From assembly GCA_016719565.1 (NCBI GenBank), contig JADJYU010000023.1:1-29737 (forward strand): DNA of 29,737 nt. Reading direction: 5' to 3'. Each line of letters begins with the position of its first letter. Positions within the stretch are counted from its first letter, which is position 1. This document shows positions 11,742 to 21,222 of the stretch, piece by piece. The stretch comes from Ignavibacteria bacterium (GTDB lineage Bacteria; Bacteroidota; Ignavibacteria; Tepidaquicellales; Tepidaquicellaceae). A model generated the notes under the pieces. The model did not search any database. It was not told the origin of the DNA and saw only the letters and a program-made list of their open reading frames with translations. A program made the translations under genes and the position numbers.

Positions 11742-13283
11742 TTATCTTTTCAAAAAAGTTTTGATGATCTGATTAGAATAATTTACTTTGAGCAGTGATG
11801 TGAGAGTAACATAGATCAAAAGTGTGAACGCTGAGCTTAATGATACTATAATTAAGAGATCTGTTAATCCGTATGTTAATGATAAAATAAATTTTTCCTT
11901 TAAAAAACTGATTATAAAAAAGGTTGCTGCACCGCAAATAAACATCAGTATAATTTTTTTCACTTGCGCATTGTAACTTCCGATAATTTTCTCTGAATAT
12001 ATAAGGAGTAATATTCCATACACACCGGTAGTAATAAATGTCGCCATTGATATCGCGTAAAATCCGAACCAGCTGCTGAGTAAATAATTTACAAGAATTC
12101 CGGAAAGATATGTTACGCTTCCGATCTTTGTCATTAGCTTATACTCTTTCTTTGCAAGGAAGAGAGCTGTCGGTATTATATAAAGAACAAAAGTCAGCAG
12201 TGACAGCGCATCCCAGAAAAAGGGTTTCACTGTCATTCCAATACCCGCCTGATCAAAATTTCCCCGCAGATAAACAAGCGAAAGTACTTCCCTCCCGAAT
12301 GCAAGAAACACTACAGTAACAGGTATAAGAAGAAACAGCAGCGCTGACAAAGTATTTAGAAAAAGATCTCTTGCTTTTTCTTTTTCACCGGTGGAAAACA
12401 AAGTAGAGAGATCCGAGATCAGCACGGTAAAGAATACAGCAAATATCAGAGAGAAGATCACGCTTGTAAGCGTACCCGAATAATGCAGTGAAGAGACAGC
12501 GCCTTCGCCGAAATATGATGCAAAGTAATTTCTTGAAAGAATGTATATTTGATTACAGAAAACAAGTAGTAAAATTGATACTGAGCCACGGAGAACCTTC
12601 TTTGCAACTTCATCTAATTTTATCTTTGAAAAACTCCGAAGTCTGAATTCCCCTCCGAGCCGCATCAGTCCGTAAGTCATTATGCCGGCGAGTAAAAAAT
12701 TACCGGCGAGATTTGCATAGGAAAGATTGAAAACTACTTCATCCTTATAATATGGGATCAGCACGGCAATTAACAGCGCAATCCCTGTAATTACAGGTGC
12801 GATAACAGGAAGGTAAAACTTCTTTAAGGCGTTGTAAACCGAATGAAAATAACCTGTGAATATCTTTAGAAAAAGTATCGGGAAAATTATGTAAGAGATC
12901 TCTATCGCTTTGAGAAATTTATCGCCTTCAAATCCGGGAAGAAGAATTTTAATTACCGCGCTGTTAAAAATTAAAATGACGGAAACTACAATTATACCCG
13001 CATAGAATAAAATATTGAACAGATTATTGAATGAATTCCAGATAAGGTTTTTCTCATCTTCCTTCTGAAGAGATGCATATTCGCTGTTGACAACTCCTTT
13101 AATAGTATCAAGTCCGATAAGAACTATTAAGCTGTCGGGGATTGAAATCAAAGCAGTATAAATATCCGCCGAAGATGAAACGCCGAGCACGGAAGCGATC
13201 ACAAGATTTTTAAATACGTCAAATATCTTTATAAAAATTACAATTATAAACAGTCTCGAAAATACGCGTGAAGTACTGTTCAT
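11742..13283 (-). CDS. MurJ/MviN-family lipid-linked oligosaccharide flippase
   Basis: Complete 513-residue polytopic membrane protein of the MOP flippase superfamily. About 14 hydrophobic segments run the length of the chain. The N-terminus ('KIFDVFKNLVIASVLGVSSS', then 'ADIYTALISIPDSL') and the later 'VYLRGNFDQAGIGMT' match the MviN/MurJ pattern of Gly-Ala/Ser-Asp near helix 2 and an RG.F motif after helix 9, more than the Wzx pattern. MurJ flips lipid II. In this position, between a ligase/polymerase and glycosyltransferases, the protein more likely flips an undecaprenyl-linked surface glycan. Genes of this type are common as the flippase of Bacteroidetes/Chlorobi polysaccharide clusters. 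It is the only long gene left of 14.4 kb with no frame break. Confidence 0.85.
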   Translation of the reverse strand: MNSTSRVFSRLFIIVIFIKIFDVFKNLVIASVLGVSSSADIYTALISIPDSLIVLIGLDTIKGVVNSEYASLQKEDEKNLIWNSFNNLFNILFYAGIIVVSVILIFNSAVIKILLPGFEGDKFLKAIEISYIIFPILFLKIFTGYFHSVYNALKKFYLPVIAPVITGIALLIAVLIPYYKDEVVFNLSYANLAGNFLLAGIMTYGLMRLGGEFRLRSFSKIKLDEVAKKVLRGSVSILLLVFCNQIYILSRNYFASYFGEGAVSSLHYSGTLTSVIFSLIFAVFFTVLISDLSTLFSTGEKEKARDLFLNTLSALLFLLIPVTVVFLAFGREVLSLVYLRGNFDQAGIGMTVKPFFWDALSLLTFVLYIIPTALFLAKKEYKLMTKIGSVTYLSGILVNYLLSSWFGFYAISMATFITTGVYGILLLIYSEKIIGSYNAQVKKIILMFICGAATFFIISFLKEKFILSLTYGLTDLLIIVSLSSAFTLLIYVTLTSLLKVNYSNQIIKTFLKR

Positions 13284-13300
13284 AAAATTACTTATTTTAT

Positions 13301-14486
13301 TTACTTTTTAGTTTTAATTTTTTCCGCAGCAGGCATATCCTTTAATCTGAAAGTAAGTGAAACAAGTATCCAGACAACAATTGTAGTTACTCCGAAGAGA
13401 CTGAGATAAGGTTCGAAGTTAAATGCAATAATAAGACCGATGAAAGAAAGCTGAAGTCCGTCAAAATATTTTAGATAAACAGGATCACAGTGCGACCTGC
13501 CGGATGTAAAAGATAATACTGTCGCCTTAAAGAAGAGAAAGAAATATATTACAGCGCCAGATCAGACCTAATTCCTGTATGGCTCTGAGATAAGTATTGT
13601 GAGGATGAGGCACATCTACTATGTAGTATGGAAATACATCATACTTATGCAGGTAATATGTATCAAACCCGTAACCGAAAAAAGGATTTTTAAAATTATC
13701 AAAACTGTCGAATACCACGCCTGTAACCTTCCGAGAGATGATTTATCCTGATCAAAGTTCACAACTGATAAAAATCTTTCTTCTATTATATTAAAAAATA
13801 AAAGAGATATTACTCCGAAGAAAAGAAATACGGGAATAATTATCTTCGGCTTCCTTATAAAAAAAACTGCGATTGATATTATCATCGCAAGCCATACTCC
13901 CCTTGTCTTGGTAAGATAAATTCCGAGAAGTATAAATGTAATTGTAAACAGGTAAAAATATATTTTATCAGAATGTCTGCTTTTTAAAAGAAAGGAAAGA
14001 TTGAACATAAAAAGTATCATCAGATACATCGATACCATATTAAAGTCATTCCAGAAAGAAGGCACCCGCATATCGCTTCTCATATTATAGGAAATGAAAA
14101 TATATACCGAATACATACCTATCACAGCTCCCGAGATAAGCATTGAATCAAAAAATCTCGTCAGAGTTTTCTCATCTAATCTAATATTTTTAAATAGTAT
14201 GAATATAAAGAACGGCAGCAGCATCGTGCCTGTATAATATTTCACCGCCTTTTCAGGATCAGGAGTGATGTAACATACATACAGTCCCCACAGCAGCATA
14301 AGCCCCCACGGTATCATCTGACTGAAACTTATCTCGTGATCTTTAAAGGAAAAATATCTGAGGAATAAAAAGCGAATGCTGATAATATAAACAGCGCGGA
14401 TAAGTACCAGTTACCTGCTATGAATGTAAGCGGTGTAAATATGATGATGAGTTCAGAGTGAGCTTTATATCTTCCTGTCTTATTAT
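13301..14486 (-). CDS. O-antigen ligase/polymerase (Wzy_C/WaaL-like), frame-broken
   Basis: Multi-spanning membrane protein acting on the periplasmic side, either polymerising lipid-linked repeat units or ligating them to an acceptor. The main open piece (14317-13619) has about six hydrophobic segments and 'GIYLTKTRGVWLAMIIS', the TRG/W motif at the start of the Wzy_C domain. After frame changes near 13720 and 13570 it continues as 'NPFFGYGFDTYYLHKY' and 'VPHPHNTYLRAIQELGL', the G.G and PHN.YL signatures of the periplasmic loop. A last piece encodes more membrane helices and ends in 'KIKTKK' at 13301. The N-terminal part ('AHSELIIIFTPLTFIAGNWY') is in another frame and has no visible start codon; the 5' end is set just after the Wzz stop. 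The repaired length is about 390 residues. Confidence 0.8.
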
Positions 14487-14487
14487 G

Positions 14488-15601
14488 TCAGCCGGTTGTG
14501 CCTTCAATTCTTTTCAGCTGTTTTTTTACAAAGAAGAATCCGTAACTTAAAATAAATCCGATGATCATAAAGGCAAGTATTGTAATTATTCTTTTTGGCT
14601 TGGTCTTTTCATCCGGGACGAACGGCTGATCAAGCACAAGTATGGTGGGCATTTCTTTTTTCTCCTCGATCTTCGCCTGCTCATATAAAGGCAGCAGCAC
14701 GGAAAGGATTTTATTCTGTATCTCTACATTCCTTTTCAGTCTGATAAAATTCAGCACCACATCAGGCGAACCTTTGAGCTGCAGCTTGGATGTATTATCA
14801 GTTGAATTCTGAAGCTTAAAAAGTCTCTGCTCAAGTAAAATAATTTTTTCCCTCTGATAAGCTACTTCATCCTGATTACCGGTCAATATTTTTTCCAGCA
14901 GTTCAAGCTTGATCTTTTCAGATTCTATCTCAGCTTCGAGCTTGATCTCAAGTTCCGATACTTCTATTACCTGTAGCTCGGGAGAAATACCGTACACATC
15001 CTGAAACTGCTTTAGACTGTCTTCCGCGTGAGTAAGATCTGTTATTGAAGATTCATATCTTTCCTGAATAAAATCCCTTTGGTTTTTTGCATTCTGTCTG
15101 TTCATTTCAATGTTAATGATATCAAGCTGCCTTATAAGAAATTCAGTTATCTCTTTTGATTTCACGGGATCTTTTTCATAAACGCCGACATCCATTGTAC
15201 CGGAGACAATGTCCTTCACAATATAGACAATATTTTCTCTCATATCCTTGATCGCTTTCTGCATATTCTTATACTTATAGCGTTCCATCAGATCGAACTT
15301 AATAATAGTCTCCTCCAGACATCTTCTGCTCCAGCAGAATATTCTGATACAGCGCAAGTTCTTTAGTATAGGAAGTTCCGGTCAGCACTTCTCCGAATTC
15401 ACCTATTTCAGAGCCGCCTAAACCAAGATTCAGCCCCAGCACTTTACCTGATGTTTTAATGGTGCCGTAAGAAAGGAATATCGGGTCCATAACAAAATAA
15501 ACCATTACAGCCGCAAGCAGCCCTAAGATCAGACTTAAAGTCAGAATTTTCTTCCGCTTTTCCTTATAAATGCCGATAAAATCTTTCAGAGTAAATTCCA
15601 T
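14488..15601 (-). CDS. Wzz-like polysaccharide chain-length / co-polymerase protein, one frameshift
   Basis: Inner-membrane polysaccharide co-polymerase that would set glycan chain length together with the polymerase downstream. The start at 15601 gives MEFTLKDFIGIYKEKRKKIL, then a first membrane helix (about residues 19-38). A long charged, heptad-like periplasmic region follows (about residues 100-330, for example 'ESSITDLTHAEDSLKQFQ'). The 'VLDQPFVPDEKTKPKR' proline-rich segment immediately precedes a second helix ('IITILAFMIIGFILSYGFFF'), the hallmark order of Wzz proteins. There is no C-terminal Walker kinase domain, so this is a stand-alone PCP. One frame change at about 15300-15350 splits it; the two frames overlap there ('LLEQKMSGGDYY' into 'IKFDLMERYKYK'). 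It is probably the first gene of the polysaccharide operon. Confidence 0.84.
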
Positions 15602-15779
15602 TTTCTCTGCTGATCTGCTCCGCCGGTATTATCTGACATTCAGTAAATTTATTTGATGATTAGAACTAAAAAGTGAAGTCAAGAGATGATAAATGTTTCT
15701 TAAATAATATGATTCAAATTAATGATAATGAATGCTTGTATCAAGAACATTTAGTCTTTATTCGTAGGACTCTATGTGA

Positions 15780-15835
15780 AGTTAATAGTTAATAATTAGT
15801 AGTTAACATTGAATAGTTAGTAGTTAATAGTTAGC
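15780..15835. repeat. 7-bp tandem repeat, about 8 units (AGTTAAT)
   Basis: Eight consecutive 7-mers in strict register, all variants of AGTTAAT: AGTTAAT, AGTTAAT, AATTAGT, AGTTAAC, ATTGAAT, AGTTAGT, AGTTAAT, AGTTAGC. It lies about 180 bp upstream of the Wzz gene start, in the spacer between the polysaccharide and defence operons. A role is not evident; slipped-strand variation is possible. Confidence 0.8.
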
Positions 15836-15901
15836 AAGTTAATATGGATTTTCTAATTTTGTATGATTTATCATTTCATTCTAAAATTATTGCGTGCTTC
15901 C

Positions 15902-15946
15902 ATTATTGTCATTCCTGCGTGCTTCTGGCAGGAATCCAATCAACAC
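15902..15946 (+). repeat. REP-like palindrome (degenerate copy)
   Basis: Reads GTCATTCCTGCGTGCTTC followed by TGGCAGGAATCC. The arms ATTCCTGC and GCAGGAAT pair. It is a diverged copy of the GTCATTCCCGCG...GCGGGAATC element that is abundant at 28.2-29.7 kb. The rest of the 15602-16095 spacer holds no gene I can support. Confidence 0.75.
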
Positions 15947-16095
15947 ATAATCTCAAATTTAAAATTTGATATTTCAAGAAAAAGTTGAATGAGTGAATAA
16001 TTTAAAGTGAAGTTTTAGGAAGATTAAAAACAGGATTTAAACTAAAGTGTTTTCGTTAAATCAATGAAGTGTTTTTAGATAATAAAACAATTAAA

Positions 16096-18735
16096 CTAAC
16101 AAATCTCCAACACTCTCCACCTTTTAAATTCAATATCCTCAGAAAACTCAAAATGTTTCTTCCCGTATTTTATTTTCATATTTTCACTTACTCTTATTGC
16201 ATCTTCATCCAATGTACCTTTTGTTTCGGCTACAAAGTAGAGTTTCTTTTCATCCTTAAAAATCAAAGCCCAGTCAGGATTATATTTTCCTACAGGTGTT
16301 TCAATCGTAAACCATCCCGGAAGCTTCATATAAAATTCTATGTTCTCGTTATTTTCACAGTCTTCAGCAAATTGCTTTTCAACTTTTGAATCGAATTCTA
16401 TATAATTGTATAAAGTCTTATCCTGATTTTTTACTGTTTTTAAATTCTGCTTATAACTATCAATTTCTTCTCCTTCAAAAAGTGTCATTTCATATAATCT
16501 TCCCGCTACTCTTTCATACTTGATTCCATTGATCATTAATTTGCTCATTACTTTTTTTATTTCGTTCACTGACAGATCTAAAAATAACTGAGGATTAACT
16601 AAGATATCATTAATTCGCCCGGATTTTTTTAGTATGGAAAGAATAGTTGAGCGTGTTAGCTCGGTTTTGTTTTGTATGTATCCAATAATGTCAGGTATAT
16701 TTTTAAAGGGTTCTTCTATTTCAATAGGAAGACTTATAGCCGTTGTAGTAGTTTTAACTCCTTCGTCTGTTATATCAAACTTTGCTTTTTGAGAAATTAG
16801 TAAAGGTCTTTTGATCTCCGGTATCTCCCTGATACTTTCTGCAGAATCTTTAATTAATGTTTCGCTGTCAAAATTAACTTTATAAATCGTCTTATATTTT
16901 ATTTTATTCCAGAGATCAATGAATTTTTCATCGAACTGATAATTTTTCTTAAGTGTAACTTTAACCGTATCCGCAGTATTTTTGATCTTTCCCTTGAAGT
17001 CAACACCGCATTCATCCTGAATTTCTTTCTGTAGTTGTTTGGCAAAATCCTCATAACTTTCATTAGCTATTACTGTCAGTTTATTAATGTTCTTATCAAA
17101 TGTTCTGTCCCCATTCTGATTTACAGCTAATCTTAATCCTCTTCCGATTTCCTGTCTTTTCTTTATTTCGGATTTGGTTTCATTTAACGTGCATATCTGA
17201 AATACATTCGGATTATCCCAACCTTCTCTTAATGCAGAATGACTGAATATAAAGCGAAGCGGAACATTTGAATCGAGAAGCTTTTCCTTATCCTTCATAA
17301 TAAGTTGATAAGTATCATCATCATCTTTTGTCTCTCCTGATGTATCTTTAATATGTCCTTTCTTATCCTGTGCAAAATATCCGTTATGCAAATCTTCAGT
17401 ATCAAAAGGAAGTAAATCCTTATATGAAGGTTTCAAAATTTCCTGTTCATACAATTCCTCAAACCACTCTGCAAATTTTCCTTTAACCGGATTTCCCCTT
17501 TCATCATAAGAGCGATAGTTCGCAACTCTGTCTATAAAGAATAATGAAAGAACTTTTATTCCATGTGTTCTGTAAATCCTTTCTTTCTTTAGATGCTCCT
17601 CTATTGTCTTCTTGATCTGATATTTCATAACATCTTCTGTAAATCCGCCCTGACTTTTTCCTTCTTCCAGAATGATCCCGTTTGAAAATTCAATTGTTCC
17701 ATTCGATGCGTCGATATCATTTATTATAAATCCGTCTTTATAGATCTCACGTTTATTTGATAAATCATACAGATCATCACCGGTCTTTACAGTAATACTT
17801 TTCGGATTAACTCCTTTATCTGAATTATAATCAATTTTTAATTTTGCCGTTACCTTACTTTTAGAACTTTTTATACCTTCAATGCTTATAAATGCCTGAT
17901 TATTTCCGAGTATTGTATAAATGGAATCAACTTCAATCTGCTTCACAAGACCAAGATCATATGCTTTGACAGGATCTAATCTGTAAATCAAATTATAAAG
18001 ATTTGTATGAGTAGCTGAATAACGCAGAGTGCAAAGAGGATTTAAATTGGTAATTGCTTTTTTTCGAATATCTGTTTCCATGTTCTGAGGTTCATCAACA
18101 ATTACAATTGGTCGTGATGATTGAATGAACTCTATTGCTTTCTTACCTGTGATCTGGTCTTTAGCTTTATTAATTACATTTTCATCCTTTGCAAAGGAAT
18201 CAATATTTATGACAAGTATGTGAATATTATTTCCGGTTGAAAAATTTCTTAGAGAAGAAACTTTCTTCGAATCATAAACATCAAAACTAACAGGCACTTT
18301 GTCATAGATATTCTGTAAATGTTCGTGAGTGATTTCAAGATTCTTTAAAACACCTTCGCGTATTGCAATGCTCGGTACAACAATCACGAACTTCTTGAAT
18401 CCGTAATTCTTGTTTAATTCATAAATAGTTCTGAGATAAACATAAGTCTTTCCAGTTCCTGTTTCCATCTCAAAAGAGAAATTCAGTCCTTCAAGTCTGA
18501 TTGATTCAGTTAATTCATTCCCTCTCTGAACCTTCCAGAGATTTTCTAATATTTGTTCTTTTGAAATAATTAAGTTATTCCCAAATCCATTTTCATTCAA
18601 CAGCAGGCTCGAAGAATTATCTGATAAAGAAAATTCAAAGTCACCTTTATTCAAAGGCTGCCCTTCAAACAAGTCAACAACTGACTGAATTGCTTTAAGC
18701 TGATAATCCTGATTTGAGTCGAAGTGGAGGATCAT
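16096..18735 (-). CDS. res: Type III restriction enzyme, Res subunit (SF2 helicase plus PD-(D/E)XK nuclease)
   Basis: Intact 879-residue ATP-dependent restriction subunit. With Mod it forms a complex that translocates or slides on DNA and cuts unmodified sites. A Q-like motif ('NQDYQLKAI', residues 8-16) is followed by Walker A GTGKT (93-97), the DEAH-box equivalent DEPQ (214-217) and SAT (240-242). Later come 'FSHSALREGWDNPNVFQICT' and 'KRQEIGRGLRL' (SF2 motifs V and VI). The C-terminal nuclease has NPDW (about 819-822) and AETKG (about 836-840), giving the PD...ExK triad typical of type III Res. The start ATG at 18735 lies only 5 bp after the stop of the DUF1828/1829 gene, so it is co-transcribed with the accessory genes. 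All catalytic motifs look functional, which contrasts with the lesions in mod. Confidence 0.93.
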   Translation of the reverse strand: MILHFDSNQDYQLKAIQSVVDLFEGQPLNKGDFEFSLSDNSSSLLLNENGFGNNLIISKEQILENLWKVQRGNELTESIRLEGLNFSFEMETGTGKTYVYLRTIYELNKNYGFKKFVIVVPSIAIREGVLKNLEITHEHLQNIYDKVPVSFDVYDSKKVSSLRNFSTGNNIHILVINIDSFAKDENVINKAKDQITGKKAIEFIQSSRPIVIVDEPQNMETDIRKKAITNLNPLCTLRYSATHTNLYNLIYRLDPVKAYDLGLVKQIEVDSIYTILGNNQAFISIEGIKSSKSKVTAKLKIDYNSDKGVNPKSITVKTGDDLYDLSNKREIYKDGFIINDIDASNGTIEFSNGIILEEGKSQGGFTEDVMKYQIKKTIEEHLKKERIYRTHGIKVLSLFFIDRVANYRSYDERGNPVKGKFAEWFEELYEQEILKPSYKDLLPFDTEDLHNGYFAQDKKGHIKDTSGETKDDDDTYQLIMKDKEKLLDSNVPLRFIFSHSALREGWDNPNVFQICTLNETKSEIKKRQEIGRGLRLAVNQNGDRTFDKNINKLTVIANESYEDFAKQLQKEIQDECGVDFKGKIKNTADTVKVTLKKNYQFDEKFIDLWNKIKYKTIYKVNFDSETLIKDSAESIREIPEIKRPLLISQKAKFDITDEGVKTTTTAISLPIEIEEPFKNIPDIIGYIQNKTELTRSTILSILKKSGRINDILVNPQLFLDLSVNEIKKVMSKLMINGIKYERVAGRLYEMTLFEGEEIDSYKQNLKTVKNQDKTLYNYIEFDSKVEKQFAEDCENNENIEFYMKLPGWFTIETPVGKYNPDWALIFKDEKKLYFVAETKGTLDEDAIRVSENMKIKYGKKHFEFSEDIEFKRWRVLEIC

Positions 18736-18740
18736 GATTA

Positions 18741-19472
18741 TTAAACTAATTTATATTTGTTCTCTTCTCTTCTTGACCATGGAAATTCATAAATGCCGTA
18801 TTCTTTAATTGCCTGTGTGATATCAGGAGGGACTTCCTTTTCTAAATCATTAATTATTAATATTCCTTCGTTGTCTCTTTTCTGTTTTGTATCTTCAAAC
18901 GCAAACAATTGTGAAACAATATTTTGCTTTTTAGCGCTATAGGAAAGCTTTATAATTCTTTCGTTTTCGTTTTTTGATTTCGGAATCAGTATGTCAAATT
19001 TATGCTGAAAACTGCTTTTGCCTTCCAGTATTATGTTAGTTGAATATCTTATATCATTAATATTTAGAAAATTTATAACATCATCATAAAAGAATGACTC
19101 CACTCTTGGCTGGGATAATATATACATATCATCGACAGCAAGAATGCATTGTATCAAACTATGTTTTCTGAACGGGAAAGTATTTTCATTCGCATAAGTT
19201 AACAGTTGGTTATCATGAATTGTAACTCCGAATCCGTTTAATATAACATCTAACTCTTTTTTTCTGGATTTTGAATTTAAATCGACACCTTCAAGCTCAA
19301 GATTGTTTATTGTGTCTCCTCCGTCTGTCAGCATTAATTTATTATTTATGTCTCTTTTTAGATAGATTTGTATATAGTCATTTATATGATTCACAAAAGG
19401 TGTTGTGATTTCTGTGTAACCGTTACTTAACTCCTGAAAGTATCTTCTGTGTAAATATGTAAATGAGGACAA
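18741..19472 (-). CDS. DUF1828/DUF1829 domain protein, N-terminus probably shortened
   Basis: A 243-residue cytosolic protein of unknown function. The first half matches the DUF1828 pattern ('YTEITTPFVNHINDYIQIYL', 'LTDGGDTINNLELEGVDL', 'VILNGFGVTIHDNQL'). The second half fits DUF1829 ('NDIRYSTNIILEGKSSFQHK' followed by 'FDILIPKSKN', and the C-terminal 'PWSRREENKYKLV'). These families are often found with phage or defence genes; no biochemical role is known to me. Family members usually have some 15-25 residues before the YTEITTPF segment. Here those residues derive from sequence that also encodes the end of the preceding gene, a 46-base overlap in another frame. The stop precedes res by 5 bp. 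Identification is from memory of family patterns. Confidence 0.72.
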   Translation of the reverse strand: MSSFTYLHRRYFQELSNGYTEITTPFVNHINDYIQIYLKRDINNKLMLTDGGDTINNLELEGVDLNSKSRKKELDVILNGFGVTIHDNQLLTYANENTFPFRKHSLIQCILAVDDMYILSQPRVESFFYDDVINFLNINDIRYSTNIILEGKSSFQHKFDILIPKSKNENERIIKLSYSAKKQNIVSQLFAFEDTKQKRDNEGILIINDLEKEVPPDITQAIKEYGIYEFPWSRREENKYKLV

Positions 19473-19789
19473 GGAATATCTATTCCATTATAAGGTTCTA
19501 AAAATTCAAAAGGTGCTTTATCTGCCGTTGGATTTAAATGAGGCTGTCCGTTAATGTCTAATCTTCTTAAAACAAATGCTTTCCTTGCTCTGTTTTGATA
19601 AGTAATTTTGTATAACTTAACATAAGCTCTGGTGATGTCAAAAATAAATTTTTCTCTCTTATCGGTAGATGTAAATATTAATGAGATTTTTTCTCCCTGT
19701 GACGGAAAGTCAATTGTTTTGTCATCTTCCGGAATCTTCTCAATATCGAATAAATAATCAGCTTCTTCTTGCGTTAGAAATATAGCCAA
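19427..19789 (-). CDS. DUF6978-like protein, C-terminally truncated
   Basis: A 120-residue protein whose features fit, from memory, the DUF6978 family: 'KTIDFPSQGEK', 'KREKFIFDITRAYVKLYKI', 'TYQNRARKAFVLRRLDINGQ', 'PHLNPTADKAPFEF' and 'DIPCPHLHIYTE'. In relatives the HLHIY motif is followed by a Gly-Tyr-Gly..Trp-Ala stretch and a further 30-40 residues. Here the frame ends after 'DTFRS' and runs into the start of the DUF1828 gene. This suggests an internal deletion or an assembly join. The start appears to be TTG at 19789, as no ATG is available. DUF6978-DUF1828 gene pairs are plausible antiphage or toxin-antitoxin-like modules, but their function is unknown. 230 bp separates it from the HEPN gene upstream, so it could have its own promoter. 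Confidence 0.6.
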   Translation of the reverse strand: MAIFLTQEEADYLFDIEKIPEDDKTIDFPSQGEKISLIFTSTDKREKFIFDITRAYVKLYKITYQNRARKAFVLRRLDINGQPHLNPTADKAPFEFLEPYNGIDIPCPHLHIYTEDTFRS

Positions 19790-20019
19790 AATATGTTAAT
19801 CATTAATTAATTTTCAGAACTCTATTTAAAATATTATTTCCGATTCTTAAATAAAAGGATTTTAAAAACAGTTAAACGTCATTGGTCTTTTTCATAATTT
19901 TTAACAAGAGCAATTTTTATGTTTGTCAAAATTGTTTTTCCGGAAAAGGTATTTCCTGATATTTGGGCTCAATTAAAATAAATATTAATCTCCTTATTAG
20001 TTTCATTACTTTGATATAT

Positions 20020-21206
20020 TCAGGTATCGTTTTTTTGCCAATCAAAATTTTTACGAATATTTCCATGTGAAATTTGATTCCTGTAGTCAGTTATAAACCA
20101 TAACTTTTTCTTCTCCTTCATTTGGTTAGAATATGTAAAAGAGATTTTTTTGAAAGGTATTTTGAAAAATTTAATAACTGATTTAATTCTTTCTTGATAT
20201 AGACTACCTTTATTGGGAGTAATTGCATTTTCTGTTATAATATAAACACAAATTGATTCAATCAATATTAATGATTCAATTAATCTAGATTTATAAGAAT
20301 TCTTAGTTTTTATAGAAGTTAATTCATCTATAAAATAATTTATTTTTTCTTTTCGCTATACTTCTTTAATTTATACTTCTGTATCAAATCGGATACAATT
20401 TCACTCGTAAAATGTTTTTCAAAACTTCTCATTTCATCTTCAAATAAATAATCTTCACCCATTTTGTTTGTATAATCCTTATACTCTAAAAATTCATGCA
20501 TTCGTTCATTCTTGTCAACTAATTCAGATTTATAACCATACCAGTCCATTTTGTGATAAAATAAAAAAGAAATGATTAACATCACATCTGTCATTAGTTT
20601 TTCTTTTTCATTTAAGTTCGGAATAAACTTATTTCGTAACTTAAAATCTTCTTTTATAGTTGGAGCAATATCTCTGCTAAATAATTTATTTGGTTTCTCA
20701 TGATTAAGGAAATATACGTGCTCAACAAAATCAATTATCACATTTCCAATTTTAATTGAGAATTCTGGTTTCCGAAACCTAATGATATATTTATTATCGA
20801 ATCCAAAGGAAGATTCAATGTCTCTACTTAATAAATAAGAAAAAGGTATCTTATACACAGTAATTATACTCTGAATTTTAAATTTGGCGAAGCGGCAGTG
20901 TTGTTGATATTTCTCAAGTTTAAAAAGGAGATAATGGAAATTTGAATATATTTCTCTACTAAGTTGATATCCCGTAATAACTCCTTGGTATAATCGATTC
21001 TCATTATCGGTAAATTTAAACTTGTATTTATTCCGGTTAAAATTATTCAAAAATTCAGCTTCCAAATAATCTAATTTTATCTTACCTGTTTTTAGGAAAT
21101 TTGTATAATAGTTATCTTTAAATTCAAGTTCGGCGTTCTCTTTGAATAATTTATTATTTAAATATAACTTTCCATTGGTTCTGACGTTTTTTAAATATTC
21201 TCTCAT
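20020..21206 (-). CDS. ApeA-like HEPN-domain protein, split by a -1 frame change
   Basis: Two adjacent minus-strand frames form one protein of about 395 residues. The first (21206-20340, 288 residues, ATG start 16 bp after the TIR gene stop) is beta-rich at the N-terminus and helical toward its end. It terminates at AAG AAA AAA TAA. The second is open from exactly that point, starts 'KINYFIDELTS', and ends with 'WFITDYRNQISHGNIRKNF', a helical bundle with the R-x4-H motif (RNQISH) of HEPN ribonucleases. A beta-rich N-terminus plus C-terminal HEPN with RN..xHG resembles ApeA/Abi anti-phage proteins. One extra A in the A6 run, or a -1 slip on it, joins the parts. Without the second part the nuclease motif would be lost. 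It would cleave RNA and stop growth on infection; this is inference from architecture. Confidence 0.55.
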
Positions 21207-21222
21207 TTAACCGGAAATCAAT

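Noticed and set aside
12110..12319. Plus-strand frame within the flippase gene
   Set aside because: It is antisense to an intact 513-codon membrane protein gene and has no family features.
16069..16389. Plus-strand frame of 106 codons
   Set aside because: It is antisense to the 3' end of res, which is strongly supported by motifs; the frame is a shadow.
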